From the NCBI RefSeq assembly GCF_007474605.1, contig NZ_VHKL01000014.1, positions 1 to 64,000 of the forward strand: 64,000 nt of DNA. The letters run 5' to 3'. This stretch comes from Rhodoligotrophos appendicifer (lineage in GTDB: Bacteria; Pseudomonadota; Alphaproteobacteria; Rhizobiales; Im1). Below the pieces are notes generated by a model. It was not told the origin of the DNA and did not search any database. It worked only from the letters and a program-made list of their open reading frames with translations. This document shows, piece by piece, positions 38,054 through 46,804 of this stretch (position 1 is the first letter of the stretch; the number at the start of each line of letters is the position of its first letter). A program made the position numbers and the translations under genes.

Positions 38054-39570
38054 GTTTCGGCCACGGGCTTGTTGTCCTTGAGCATTCGCAGCCGAAGCTC
38101 GATCAGGTCCTTGTCCGTAGTGTCGATTTCAAAGCTCACCCGATGGGTCTTATCATCGGGATTGTCGCGCCCCACGATGTTGGAGACCGGAGCCCCCGCG
38201 CTTGCTGTGACCTCGGCGACAGCGCCCTCGAGCTCTGGAGTCTTGGTGATGTCGATCACGAACAGCCGCCGGTCGTGATTCATATTGAGCCCGACCCGCG
38301 TCGCGTGGATCGCAGCGATCGGCTCCGATCTCGGGATCGTCGCTCCCCAATGCAGCCGATAGGTCAGCGTGAACGCGTCGCCGGCTTTGAGGGCGGTCGC
38401 CGGCCGCCAATAGGCGACGATATTGTCGTTCACTTCCTTGTCTGTGGGAATCTCGACGAGTTCCACATGGCCCCGGCCCCAGTCGCCCACCGGCTCGACC
38501 CAGCAGGTCGGCCTCCGCTCGTAATGGGCTTCCGTGTCTTCGTAGCTGTCGAACACCCGGTCTCGTTGGACCAAGCCGAAGCCCCGGGGATTGCTGTCCA
38601 CGAAGGCGCTGATCTGCAGCAATGTTGGATTGGCCAGCGGGCGCCAGATCCATTCTCCGTCGCCGGTCCAGACGGCCAGGCCGTGATTGTCGTGCACGGC
38701 GGGCCGGAAATCGTCGAACCGGCTCCGGTTCGTCGCATCGAACAGGAACATGCTCGTCAGCGGGCCAAAGCCGACATGGTCGAGCTCGACGCGCGGGAAC
38801 AGGGTCATCTCGACGTCGATGAGTGTCGTGTCCCCAGGGCGTATCGTGAAGCGATAGGCGCCTGTTGTGCTCTGTGAATCCAGCAGCGCATAGACGACGA
38901 TCACCCGCGACTGCGGACCCGGCCGTTCGATCCAGAACGATCGGAAGAAGGGAAATTCCTCCCCCTTTGGCGATCCTGTCTGAATGGCCAGGCCCCGGGC
39001 CGAAAGCCCGTAGAGCTGGTTTTTGCCGATCGCGCGGAAATAGCTCGCGCCTTGGAACACCGCGAACTCGTCCATGAAGTCTGGCCGGTTCAGCGGATAG
39101 CGCAGGCGGAAGCCCGAATAGGAGAGTTGCGTGCCCTCTGGCGGCGGCGTGACGGCCGGTCCGAACGTGAACAGGCTCGGATCATACAGGACGGTCCTCG
39201 CCTGGCCGTTCTCGACGAAGAAGACGTCGACCGGCGTCTTGAAGATGGATCCTGAATGCTGCAGATCGACGGCGAAGCCTCGTCCATCCCCGCGCCAGAT
39301 CGACGCCTCGGGTTTGAACCGGATGTCGCGATATTGGTCGTATGAGAGCCCCGAGAGCTCATTGGGGAACTGGATCTCCCGGGCCTTGAACGGCTCCTTT
39401 GCCAGGTTCATCGCTTGCTGTCGGACGATGTCGGCGGTGAAGTCCGTTGGATCGCCCAGACGCACCGCTTGGTTCGCATCCTGCGCAGACGCAGAACTCG
39501 ACAGCAGCCCGAAGGGTCCGCCGAGCACGGCGAGCCCACTGAGCAACTGCAAGACGTCGCGACGCTCCAT
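38029..39570 (-). CDS. opgG: Periplasmic glucan biosynthesis protein OpgG/OpgD
   Basis: A 513-residue protein with a twin-arginine-type signal (MERRDVLQLLSGLAVLGG), which is the OpgD-like export route. FDDIVRQQAMNLAKEPF-like and SYDQYRDIRF sequences mark the MdoG domain. The GFRLRYPLN and WVEPVGDWGRG stretches are also conserved. It acts in the periplasm on glucans made by OpgH. I chose 39570, since the upstream ATG at 39627 would hide the Tat motif behind 19 basic residues. Confidence 0.92.
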   Translation of the reverse strand: MERRDVLQLLSGLAVLGGPFGLLSSSASAQDANQAVRLGDPTDFTADIVRQQAMNLAKEPFKAREIQFPNELSGLSYDQYRDIRFKPEASIWRGDGRGFAVDLQHSGSIFKTPVDVFFVENGQARTVLYDPSLFTFGPAVTPPPEGTQLSYSGFRLRYPLNRPDFMDEFAVFQGASYFRAIGKNQLYGLSARGLAIQTGSPKGEEFPFFRSFWIERPGPQSRVIVVYALLDSQSTTGAYRFTIRPGDTTLIDVEMTLFPRVELDHVGFGPLTSMFLFDATNRSRFDDFRPAVHDNHGLAVWTGDGEWIWRPLANPTLLQISAFVDSNPRGFGLVQRDRVFDSYEDTEAHYERRPTCWVEPVGDWGRGHVELVEIPTDKEVNDNIVAYWRPATALKAGDAFTLTYRLHWGATIPRSEPIAAIHATRVGLNMNHDRRLFVIDITKTPELEGAVAEVTASAGAPVSNIVGRDNPDDKTHRVSFEIDTTDKDLIELRLRMLKDNKPVAETWLYRWTS

Positions 39571-39976
39571 TGTCAACGCACCTCGCCTCCCCGCATCGCG
39601 GCGTGTCTGCCGCCCATGACCCATCATTTCCGAAAGCTCGACTAGGAAGACTTTACGTTAAAACTATGATGCTGCCCGCTTATTCCAAGCTGCCAGCTGG
39701 TTTAACATTGCGCCGTACAAACGCAAGAGACACCGCCTGCAGTGATGCAAATTTTGGACAAACGCGTGTTGCGCACCGCCCCTTCCCCAAATTCCGGGAG
39801 TCCCCAAATAGTTCCACCCCGTCTGCATCTGACGGTCCATGCAGCGAATCTACCCTCACTTCTCTGTTTTTGCACTGCAAGATATGCGATGAGCAAGCCC
39901 GATAGCGATCGCAACTTTACTTGCCAATGGTCCAAGCTTGGCGTGACATGCATTGAGGCTCGGGTTGGCAACAGTG
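39571..39976. other. Intergenic region between opgG and the kinase gene
   Basis: Divergent promoter region of about 400 bases, with no convincing gene. Several A+T-rich patches (39650-39670, 39700-39710 and 39750-39755) are candidate promoters, but I cannot pick one. Overlapping short open frames here lack ribosome sites. Confidence 0.4.
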
Positions 39977-41545
39977 ATGTCTGATAGAATGGATGCCAGG
40001 TTTCAGCGGCTGCTGGCGCAGCTTCAGCTTCCGAGCACCTATGGTGCTGGCGTGAGGGAGGTCCAGCGCATCGACACCCACGGCGCTGTGGTCTTCCTGG
40101 CGGGAGAGAGCGCCTACAAGCTGAAGCGCCCGGTAAAGCTGCCTTACATGGACTTCTCCACCATCGAGAAGCGCCGGGCCGTCCTCCTGCACGAGCTTGA
40201 GATCAACCGTGAAAACGCGCCCACCCTCTACCTCGACGTCTTGCCGGTGGTGGCGACGGAGGACGAGGGTCTTGCCATTGGCGGGCCCGGTGAGCCGCTC
40301 GAATGGGTGCTGCACATGCAGCGCTTTCCTGATTCGGCGCTGCTGTCCAACTATGTGCGCGCCCATGGCCTGAACAATGCTTTGATCTTGCAACTGGTCG
40401 AGACCATCGGCCGCTCTCACGATCGGGCTCCCATCAGCGATCTGGGTGACGGCCGTGATCGCATTGCGCGTGTGGTCGAGCAGCTCGACTTGGCCTTCGC
40501 GGCGGCACCCGACCTGATATCGGCCGACCTCCAGCGGCGCTTCTCCCACCGGTGCCATCACGCCCTGGATCGGGCCGCCAAAAGCTTGGAGATGCGCAGC
40601 ACCCGAGGCTATGTGCGGCGCTGCCATGGCGACCTTCATCTCGGAAACATCGTCATGCTGGAGGGCCGCCCAGTCCTCTTTGATGCGCTCGAATTCGACG
40701 ACGAGATGGCGACGATCGACATTCTCTACGACCTCGCCTTCCTGATCATGGATCTCATGCAGCGAGGTCTCCGGCCGGCGGCTCAGCTCCTGCTCAACCG
40801 CTATGCGCTGCGCACCGCGGACCCCTCTGCGCTCTATGGCCTCGCGGCACTCCCGCTCTTTCTGGCCGCACGAGCGGGCGTGCGCGCCCTGGTCACCATC
40901 GATCGCTCCCGTCAGGTCACCGACAATGGCCGGGCAGGCTCTCAGCGAGAGATCCTCACCTATCTGAATGCAGCCATCGGCTATCTCACGCCGCCGCCGG
41001 CGCGCCTGATCGCCATAGGCGGCCTGTCGGGCACCGGCAAGACCACCCTGGCGGCATCCATCGCCCACCAGATCGGGGCTGCTCCAGGCGCGCTCCACCT
41101 GCGCAGCGATGTCGAGCGCAAGGTGCTCTGCGGGGTCGACGAGCACCAGCGCTTGGGTCCGGAAGCCTATACGCCTGAGGTGACCGCCAAGGTCTACGGT
41201 GAGATCCTGCAGAAATCGAAGATCGCACTGCATGCGGGACACTCCGTCGTCGTCGACGCCGTCTTCGCCAGGCCCGAGGAGCGGCACGCCATAGCGCAGG
41301 CGGCCGAGCGCCTGGAGATACCCTTTGTCGGTCTGTGGTTGACCGCGCCGGCCGACAAGATGAAGCGGCGCGTGGAGACCCGCACCGGCGACGCGTCCGA
41401 CGCCACCCCGGAGATCGTCGAAAAGCAGCTCTCCTATGGCACCGGACCGATTTCCTGGACGCCTGTCGACGCCGGCGGCTCCCGCGAGGAAACCCTGCGC
41501 GAGGTGCGCCGGGTTCTGTCGCGCAAACTGGGCTCCCTTGCCTGA
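39977..41545 (+). CDS. Bifunctional aminoglycoside-phosphotransferase-like/P-loop kinase fusion protein
   Basis: 522 residues with two domains. The N-terminal about 330 residues form an APH-like fold: YKLKRPVKLPYMDFSTIEKR, then RRCHGDLHLGNIVML with the catalytic Asp, then FDALEFDDEMATIDILYD as metal site. The C-terminal domain has Walker A GLSGTGKTTL and an AAA_33-type kinase arrangement (DVERK, VVVDAVFARPEER). The family is widespread and uncharacterised, and antibiotic resistance should not be inferred. The start at 39977 has an upstream GAGG. Its stop overlaps the next gene's start (TGATG). Confidence 0.88.
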   Translation: MSDRMDARFQRLLAQLQLPSTYGAGVREVQRIDTHGAVVFLAGESAYKLKRPVKLPYMDFSTIEKRRAVLLHELEINRENAPTLYLDVLPVVATEDEGLAIGGPGEPLEWVLHMQRFPDSALLSNYVRAHGLNNALILQLVETIGRSHDRAPISDLGDGRDRIARVVEQLDLAFAAAPDLISADLQRRFSHRCHHALDRAAKSLEMRSTRGYVRRCHGDLHLGNIVMLEGRPVLFDALEFDDEMATIDILYDLAFLIMDLMQRGLRPAAQLLLNRYALRTADPSALYGLAALPLFLAARAGVRALVTIDRSRQVTDNGRAGSQREILTYLNAAIGYLTPPPARLIAIGGLSGTGKTTLAASIAHQIGAAPGALHLRSDVERKVLCGVDEHQRLGPEAYTPEVTAKVYGEILQKSKIALHAGHSVVVDAVFARPEERHAIAQAAERLEIPFVGLWLTAPADKMKRRVETRTGDASDATPEIVEKQLSYGTGPISWTPVDAGGSREETLREVRRVLSRKLGSLA

Positions 41546-42891
41546 TGCCCTCGACGGCTCACCCCGATGCCTTCCATTTCGATCGGCCTGTCCCGAGCTA
41601 TTGGGAGGCGACGGCGCCACCCCTCGATGCCAGTCTCGAGCACCTGGAGGGCGACGTCCAGGCCGACATTGCCATCATCGGCGGCGGCTATACGGGACTG
41701 TCTTGTGCCCATGAGCTCGCATGCGCCGGCGCAGGCCGGGTCATCCTTCTGGAAGCGGGCGAGCCGGGATGGGGAGCCTCGGGTCGCAACGGGGGCTTTT
41801 CCTGTATCGGCGCCGCGAAGCTGCCATGGTCGACCATGATCAGGCGGTACGGCCTCGCGGACACGCAGGCCTTCTTCGCCATTCAGCGTGAAGCGGTGCT
41901 CGGCCTCCGCCAGACCGCAATGGAGCTCGGCATTGACGCCGATGTCTCGGGCCATGGCGAAATCTCTCTCGCCCATCGGCCCAACCGGCTCGCCGAGCTG
42001 GCCGCCGAGGCCGAATTTCTCCGGCGCACCTTCGATCATCCCACCGAGCTTCTGTCACCCGCGGCGTTGCGGGAGCGCGGGCTTGGGCCGTCATCCTTTC
42101 ACGGCGGGCTCTACAATCCTCTGGGCTATGCCGTGCATCCCCTGAAGCTGGTCCGGGGACTGGCTGCCGCCGCCATCGCCGCAGGCGCCGAGGTCTACAG
42201 CCACTCGGCTGTCCGCTCCATCGTCAGTGAAGCGGGCCGTCACCGCCTCGTTACCGACCGCGCCACGGTGACCGCGCCGCATGTGGTTCTCGCCTGCAAC
42301 GGCTTCACCCAGGAACATGTCCTTCCCGTCTTGTCTGGCCGCATCATGCCGGTCCTGTCCAACATCATGGTCACCCGTCCTTTGACGGAGGAGGAGCGGG
42401 AAGGGCAGGGCTGGACGTCTCCGCTGATGGCCTTCGACACCCGCAATCTCCTGCACTATTTCCGGCTTCTGCCGGATGGTCGCTTCCTCTTCGGCGGCCG
42501 TGGCGGAACCGACGCCTCCAGCGCCGGCGCGGCACCGCGCGAGGCGGAATTGCGGGCAGAATTCGAACAGCTGTTCCCGGCCTGGAGGCATGTCGAGCAC
42601 ACGCATTTCTGGCGTGGCCTTGCCTGCCTCTCCAATGACCTCGTTCCCTATCTCGGTCCCTTGGATGACCACCGGAGTCTGTGGACTGCGCTGGCCTATC
42701 ACGGCAATGGCGTGGCCATGGCCAACTGGTCGGGCCGCAGACTGGCGAACATCATCCTGGGCCGGGAACGCCTCCAGGACCTGCCAAGCGTGATGACGCG
42801 CCGCTTGGCGCGTTATCCTCTGCCCGCGCTGCGCCCCCTCTATCTGAAATCCGCCTACGCCTACTTCACCATCCGCGACGAGTGGCTATAG
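41545..42891 (+). CDS. FAD-dependent amine oxidoreductase (PuuB/DadA-like)
   Basis: A 448-residue DAO-fold flavoenzyme. The dinucleotide motif IIGGGYTGLSCAHELA (about 40-55) is followed by LLEAGEPGWGASGRNGGF, the signature of gamma-glutamylputrescine oxidase-like proteins. The C-terminal FLFGGRGG and HGNGVAMANWSGR complete the FAD site. It oxidises a primary or secondary amine, probably derived from an amino acid or polyamine. The start overlaps the kinase stop, so the products are likely made in fixed ratio. This coupling hints that the upstream kinase acts on a related metabolite, which is inference only. Confidence 0.88.
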   Translation: MPSTAHPDAFHFDRPVPSYWEATAPPLDASLEHLEGDVQADIAIIGGGYTGLSCAHELACAGAGRVILLEAGEPGWGASGRNGGFSCIGAAKLPWSTMIRRYGLADTQAFFAIQREAVLGLRQTAMELGIDADVSGHGEISLAHRPNRLAELAAEAEFLRRTFDHPTELLSPAALRERGLGPSSFHGGLYNPLGYAVHPLKLVRGLAAAAIAAGAEVYSHSAVRSIVSEAGRHRLVTDRATVTAPHVVLACNGFTQEHVLPVLSGRIMPVLSNIMVTRPLTEEEREGQGWTSPLMAFDTRNLLHYFRLLPDGRFLFGGRGGTDASSAGAAPREAELRAEFEQLFPAWRHVEHTHFWRGLACLSNDLVPYLGPLDDHRSLWTALAYHGNGVAMANWSGRRLANIILGRERLQDLPSVMTRRLARYPLPALRPLYLKSAYAYFTIRDEWL

Positions 42892-42902
42892 CCCCCCACA
42901 CC

Positions 42903-43001
42903 CGTCATCCCGGACGCGCTGCAGAGCGAAGCGGCCTAACCCCCCATTGTCATCCCGGACGCGCCGCAGCGCGAAGTGGTGCTGCGCAGATCCGGGACCC
43001 C
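42903..43001. repeat. Truncated plus complete type B repeats between convergent genes
   Basis: A left-end fragment (CGTCATCCCGGACGCGCTGC, 42903 to about 42935) precedes a complete copy (42949-43001: GTCATCCCGGACGCGCCGCA, GCGCGAAG, then GCAGATCCGGGACCC). They fill the space between the FAD oxidoreductase and the universal stress gene, which point toward each other. Confidence 0.75.
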
Positions 43002-43051
43002 ATGCGGCTCGGGGAACCTGGCGGCCCCCCAAAAAAACCCGACACCAAGTC

Positions 43052-43882
43052 TCAGTGCGAGATCAGCACCGGAACGGTCATGTGCTGCAGGATGTCCCGG
43101 GTCGCCCCGCCGAAGAACAGCTCTCGCATCCGCGAATGCCCGTAGCCGCCCATGACCACGAGATCCGAGCCATAGTCCGAAATCCGCGACAGGATTTCAT
43201 CGCCGACGCTGATATGCTTGGCGACCGACCGGTGATACTCCGCCGTCACCCCATGACGTCCCAATGTGGTCGTGATCTCCGATCCGGAGGTGCTTTCATC
43301 CTCGTCCGGGTTCACGCGCAAGACCACGGTCTGCTTCGCGCCCTTGAGCAGCGGCAAGGCATCGAACAGCGCCCGGGTCGATTCGCGGCTATGCGCCCAG
43401 GCGACCGTCACATGCGTGCCGAGCTCTTCGAAATGTCCGGCCGAGGGGACCGCCAGCAGCGGCCGCCCGGTTTCCATTAGGATGCGCTCGCACAAATCGA
43501 CTTCGACGAGGGAATCACTGTCCGGATCCACTTGGCCCGCGACGATGAGATCCGCATTCCGGCCCAGGGCGATGACCTCGTCCGCGATCAGTGACCCCAG
43601 CGCGTCGACCTGCCGCCATTCGTGGCTCAATCCCTTGGACGATGTCGCCTGCTCGAACAGGGCTTTCACCTCTGTGGCGCGATCCTCGTAATACTGCCTC
43701 TGGCTGTCCATGATCTCCGGCGTGATCTGCATGGCGATCGCTGGATAGACTTGGACAGCAGGGATGACATAGACGCCGATGACATGGGCATCGAAGCGGG
43801 CGGCCACATTGGTGGCGACGCCGAGTACGGTGCCTGCACGCTCCACATCATTGAGCGATACGACGATGGTTTTATACCCCAT
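43052..43882 (-). CDS. Universal stress protein with two UspA domains
   Basis: 276 residues made of two Usp domains (about 1-150 and 155-276). The second ends with the ATP-binding-type loop MGGYGHSRMRELFFGGATR; the first domain's loop is degenerate (VAGQVDPDS). A GGGAGAG site precedes the ATG at 43882. The family is induced by stress or growth arrest, with nucleotide binding in some members. Confidence 0.9.
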   Translation of the reverse strand: MGYKTIVVSLNDVERAGTVLGVATNVAARFDAHVIGVYVIPAVQVYPAIAMQITPEIMDSQRQYYEDRATEVKALFEQATSSKGLSHEWRQVDALGSLIADEVIALGRNADLIVAGQVDPDSDSLVEVDLCERILMETGRPLLAVPSAGHFEELGTHVTVAWAHSRESTRALFDALPLLKGAKQTVVLRVNPDEDESTSGSEITTTLGRHGVTAEYHRSVAKHISVGDEILSRISDYGSDLVVMGGYGHSRMRELFFGGATRDILQHMTVPVLISH

Positions 43883-44051
43883 GAAACTCTCCCGGATATC
43901 ATTCGGCCGGACCAGCCCCCCGCCGCGGCGGTAACCTGCCCACGCTGCGCCTTGCTGGTCAAGCGTCAAGTCGGGACTCGGCTGCCTTGAGCGAGTTGAC
44001 CTTAATGGTCTGCAAATCTATGGTCCGCCACGAAATCGGAGCGGTAAGCCC

Positions 44052-44780
44052 ATGGCCACGAATCTCAGCGTCAATCTCAACAAGATCGCTCTGCTGAGAA
44101 ACCAGCGCGATCTGCCTTATCCGAGCGTGACGGGCATGGCCCGCATCTGCATCGATGCCGGGGCTCACGGCATTACCATCCATCCCCGTCCGGACGAACG
44201 TCATATCACCCGCCTCGACGTCGATGATCTCGCAGCTTTTCTGCCTGAATTCCCCGAAATCGAGTTCAATATCGAGGGCTACCCCTCGGAAGATTTCCTC
44301 GAGCTTGTCGAGCGCATTCGCCCCCATCAGGTCACGCTTGTGCCGGATGCGCCCGATCAGCGGACTTCCGATCATGGCTGGGATATACCGGACCATCGGG
44401 CTTTCCTGTCCGACGTGATCGGGCGCCTGCAGACCCATGGATCCCGGGTGTCCCTCTTCATCGACGCCGATCCCGCCATGGCGTCGGAGGCGGCGTCTGT
44501 CGGGACGGACCGTGTTGAGCTCTACACCGGTCCCTATCACTTCGCCTTCATGAAGGGCGAGGACATCCTTCCCGACTATCGCGCCGCCGCCCTTGCCGCC
44601 CACGCGGCCGGCATAGGTGTGAACGCTGGCCATGATCTCAATCTCGACAACCTGGCCCGCTTCCTGGCCGCGGTGCCTCATGTGCAGGAGGTCTCCATCG
44701 GCCACGCCATCACCGCCGACGCTCTGGTCATGGGGATGTCCAACGCTGTCGGCGCCTACCTCACTCTGCTGCGCGCCTGA
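44052..44780 (+). CDS. pdxJ: Pyridoxine 5'-phosphate synthase
   Basis: A 242-residue TIM-barrel PdxJ. LSVNLNKIALLRNQR is at the N-terminus, followed by GITIHPRPDERHI with the catalytic His/Arg, EFNIEGYPSEDFLEL, LVPDAP, and the C-terminal GVNAGHDLNLDNL and SIGHAI motifs. It condenses 1-deoxy-xylulose 5-phosphate with 3-amino-2-oxopropyl phosphate in vitamin B6 synthesis. No acpS or recO follows as in some bacteria; repeats follow instead. Confidence 0.96.
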   Translation: MATNLSVNLNKIALLRNQRDLPYPSVTGMARICIDAGAHGITIHPRPDERHITRLDVDDLAAFLPEFPEIEFNIEGYPSEDFLELVERIRPHQVTLVPDAPDQRTSDHGWDIPDHRAFLSDVIGRLQTHGSRVSLFIDADPAMASEAASVGTDRVELYTGPYHFAFMKGEDILPDYRAAALAAHAAGIGVNAGHDLNLDNLARFLAAVPHVQEVSIGHAITADALVMGMSNAVGAYLTLLRA

Positions 44781-44836
44781 CGTCACCGCTGCAGGCGGGC
44801 TGATCCCCACGGTTTCTATCCGGAACCGTAATCCCG

Positions 44837-44930
44837 CCCCAGCAGCCATCCGGCCCCAGCAGCCATCCCACTCCCCGCCGTCATCCCTAACCCCCCAACC
44901 GTCATCCCGGGCTTGACCCGGGATCCCGGC
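44837..44930. repeat. 17-19-base degenerate tandem array ending in a CCCGGG-type palindrome
   Basis: Units begin at about 44837, 44854, 44873 and 44892, each with C runs followed by (A)GCCATCC or CCGTCATCC. The complete element is at 44900-44930 (CGTCATCCCGGGCTTGACCC then GGGATCC), an inverted repeat of CCCGGG-n4-CCCGGG type. It lies between convergent pdxJ and the DUF305 gene, and again the degenerate units are on the left. Confidence 0.75.
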
Positions 44931-45001
44931 AAGCAGCAAAACTCACTTTGGCCGAGGGCTACCGGATGCCGCACCGTAACTCCGATCCGGACCTCACGAT
45001 C

Positions 45002-45358
45002 TCATCCGCCATTCTTCTTCAGCCACGCCTTCATCCAGTCGATCTCGGCCCTCTGCGCGGTGATGATGGCCGCAGCCAGCGCCTTCAGCTCGGGATCGGT
45101 GCCGTATTGCAGCTCCACGCGCGCCATGTCGATGGCACCCTGATGGTGGGCGATCATCCCACGGACGAAATCCACATCGACAGTACCGCTTGGCTTGATG
45201 TCCATGTCCTGGTGCATCTTCGTCATCGCCTCGCGAAAGGCTTGCTCCGCCTCGCTCCCGGCAGTGGTGCCATGCTGATGGGTCGTATCCGTCTGCGCAG
45301 CAGCCGGCGAGATCAGCCCTGCTGTAACGATCAGAACCGCTATGAACCCCGTCCTCAT
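45002..45358 (-). CDS. Secreted DUF305 protein
   Basis: 118 residues with a signal peptide (MRTGFIAVLIVTAGL, cleavage after AAA, about residue 20). The DUF305 core is near residues 65-85: VRGMIAHHQGAIDMARVEL, with paired histidines that could bind metal. The family is often found with copper-handling genes, which are not seen here. The start overlaps the stop of the deacetylase gene (ATGA). The short mature domain (about 98 residues) contains one DUF305 repeat. Confidence 0.9.
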   Translation of the reverse strand: MRTGFIAVLIVTAGLISPAAAQTDTTHQHGTTAGSEAEQAFREAMTKMHQDMDIKPSGTVDVDFVRGMIAHHQGAIDMARVELQYGTDPELKALAAAIITAQRAEIDWMKAWLKKNGG

Positions 45359-46380
45359 CCCAAGAATCCTTCCAGCACGTTGACCGTGTTGATGCCGATC
45401 TCGTCGATCGCGTAGCCGCCTTCCATGACGAACAAAGTCGGCCGTTTCAGGGCTGCGATCCGGGCCCCGTAGCGGGTGAAGTCCTCCGATTCCAGTTTGA
45501 AGAAGCTGATCGGATCTTTTTTGAAGGTGTCCACCCCGAGGGAAATGATCAACGCGTCCGGCCCATAGGCCTCGATGCGTCCGCAGGCATTCTCCAGCGC
45601 CGCGGACCACTGGGCGTACTCGGTCCCGCGCGGCAACGCGTAATTCACGTTGAACCCCTCACCCTCGCCGGACCCGCGCTCATCCTCATAGCCGAGGAAG
45701 TAGGGATAGGCCTGCTTCGGCTCACCATGCAGGGAGAGGAACAGAACGTCTCCCCGGTCATAGAAGATGTCCTGCGTTCCGTTGCCGTGATGGAAGTCGA
45801 CGTCCAGGATCGCGATCCGCTGGGCTCCTCGGTCCAGGAAGGCCTGCGCTGCGATCGCCGCATTGTTGAGGAAGCAATAGCCGCCATACATGTCCCGGGG
45901 CGCATGATGGCCCGGCGGCCGGCACAGGGCGAAGGCTGCATCCCTGCTGCCTTGCACCAGTTTCTGCGCGGTGAGCGCGACGGCTGCACTGGATTGGACC
46001 GCCTGCCATGTCCCCGCTGTGATCGCCGTCTCGCCTGCCAGCGCATAATAGCCGGCCTTGCCGTCGATGAAATCCGGCCGGCGCCACTGCATTCGCCGCG
46101 CTGGCCAGGCATTCGCGATCACCTCTCCGCGAAATCCGGCGGCCACCCATTCCGCATAGGCCGTCTGCAGAAACTCGATGTAGTCCGCATCATGTATGCG
46201 AGCGACCGCGCTTGCATCATAGGCGCCCGGGCCCGAGATATCCGAAAATCCCCGCATCTTGAGCCGCGCCAGCACGAACTCCACGCGCGATGGCCGCTCG
46301 AAGGGTGTCACCAGTTCCCCTCCCGAAAGTTCTCCCTGTGGGAAATGGCAGCGGTGGTCCTCGGAATAGATGATTTTCAT
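45355..46380 (-). CDS. Histone-deacetylase-family acetylpolyamine amidohydrolase-like protein
   Basis: 341 residues of class II HDAC fold. The active-site His pair is in RPPGHHA (His158-159), zinc ligands are Asp195 and His197 in LDVDFHHGNGT, and a third is in SLGVDTF; the catalytic Tyr is in EGGYAID. The length and N-terminus (MKIIYSEDH) fit acetylpolyamine amidohydrolases, which remove acetyl groups from acetylputrescine and similar compounds. The start is at 46380; the upstream codon at 46449 adds unsupported sequence. Confidence 0.9.
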   Translation of the reverse strand: MKIIYSEDHRCHFPQGELSGGELVTPFERPSRVEFVLARLKMRGFSDISGPGAYDASAVARIHDADYIEFLQTAYAEWVAAGFRGEVIANAWPARRMQWRRPDFIDGKAGYYALAGETAITAGTWQAVQSSAAVALTAQKLVQGSRDAAFALCRPPGHHAPRDMYGGYCFLNNAAIAAQAFLDRGAQRIAILDVDFHHGNGTQDIFYDRGDVLFLSLHGEPKQAYPYFLGYEDERGSGEGEGFNVNYALPRGTEYAQWSAALENACGRIEAYGPDALIISLGVDTFKKDPISFFKLESEDFTRYGARIAALKRPTLFVMEGGYAIDEIGINTVNVLEGFLG

Positions 46381-46546
46381 GGAAACCTTGATGTGGAGGC
46401 AGGCGAAGCAGGAGCTGCGAAGGCTATCGGAAGCGGTTCGTGCTCGCAACCGGCCGGCGGCGCCGGCGCCGATTCAAATCCTATCGATCGCATTCATCAC
46501 TTGCTGACGCTAAGTTGATCCAGCCTAAATATTACGAAACCTTAAG

Positions 46547-46574
46547 ATGACCTTTCCTGTGAACCGGATATAGT
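46547..46574 (+). promoter_or_regulatory. Candidate sigma-70 promoter
   Basis: ATGACC (46547-46552) and TATAGT (46569-46574) are separated by 16 bases. The -10 is close to consensus; the -35 shares four positions. The predicted transcription start would be near 46581-46582, exactly where the hairpin below begins. Confidence 0.4.
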
Positions 46575-46581
46575 CCTGATC

Positions 46582-46662
46582 GTCGGCTTGAACCCCGCAC
46601 CTTGCTTCCCCTCGCAAGCAAGCCGACAAGTTAAGCGGGCGGCCTTCCCCGGGGCCGCCCGC
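46582..46662 (+). ncRNA. Candidate structured RNA leader or small RNA with two hairpins
   Basis: First hairpin: GTCGGCTTG (46582-46590) pairs with CAAGCCGAC (46619-46627). Inside it CTTGC (46601-46605) pairs with GCAAG (46614-46618), leaving a 10-base one-sided bulge. After AAGTTAA comes a second, 10-bp perfect stem, GCGGGCGGCC (46635-46644) with GGCCGCCCGC (46653-46662). No T run follows, so intrinsic termination is not clear. The element lies between a divergent deacetylase gene and a tiny ORF. I do not recognise a known RNA family. Confidence 0.4.
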
Positions 46663-46711
46663 CCCCCATTCAAACAGAGCCCGAACCGTAAAGGGGAGGG
46701 AGATCACGACC

Positions 46712-46804
46712 TTGACGGCGTCTGTCTCAAGCCACGTGATCCCGCGCGGGCACGTCAGCGATGGCGTGCCCGTTGTCGCGTTGGCCGCGTCTCTTGCAAA
46801 CTAG
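46712..46804 (+). CDS. Possible 30-residue small ORF downstream of the structured element
   Basis: A TTG codon follows the strong purine-rich AGGGGAGGGAG (46693-46703) by about eight bases and opens a 30-codon frame beginning TASVSSHVIPRGH and ending VVALAASLAN. The stop TAG (46802-46804) overlaps the stop of the converging HutC-like gene in a shared CTAG. The segment CGGGCACG-n10-CGTGCCCG inside it can form a hairpin. I cannot recognise the peptide; it might be a leader peptide, or only a noncoding coincidence. Confidence 0.25.
   Translation: MTASVSSHVIPRGHVSDGVPVVALAASLAN

Noticed and set aside
39977-41545. Aminoglycoside-resistance kinase
   Set aside because: The APH-like domain belongs to a common fusion family with a P-loop kinase; no evidence links it to antibiotics.
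46465-46490. tRNA T-arm-like sequence (GATTCAAATCC)
   Set aside because: No acceptor or anticodon stem could be built around it.
46525-46707. 60-codon minus-strand ORF in the deacetylase-HutC gap
   Set aside because: No ribosome site in front of its start, and it covers the hairpins, which explain the sequence better.
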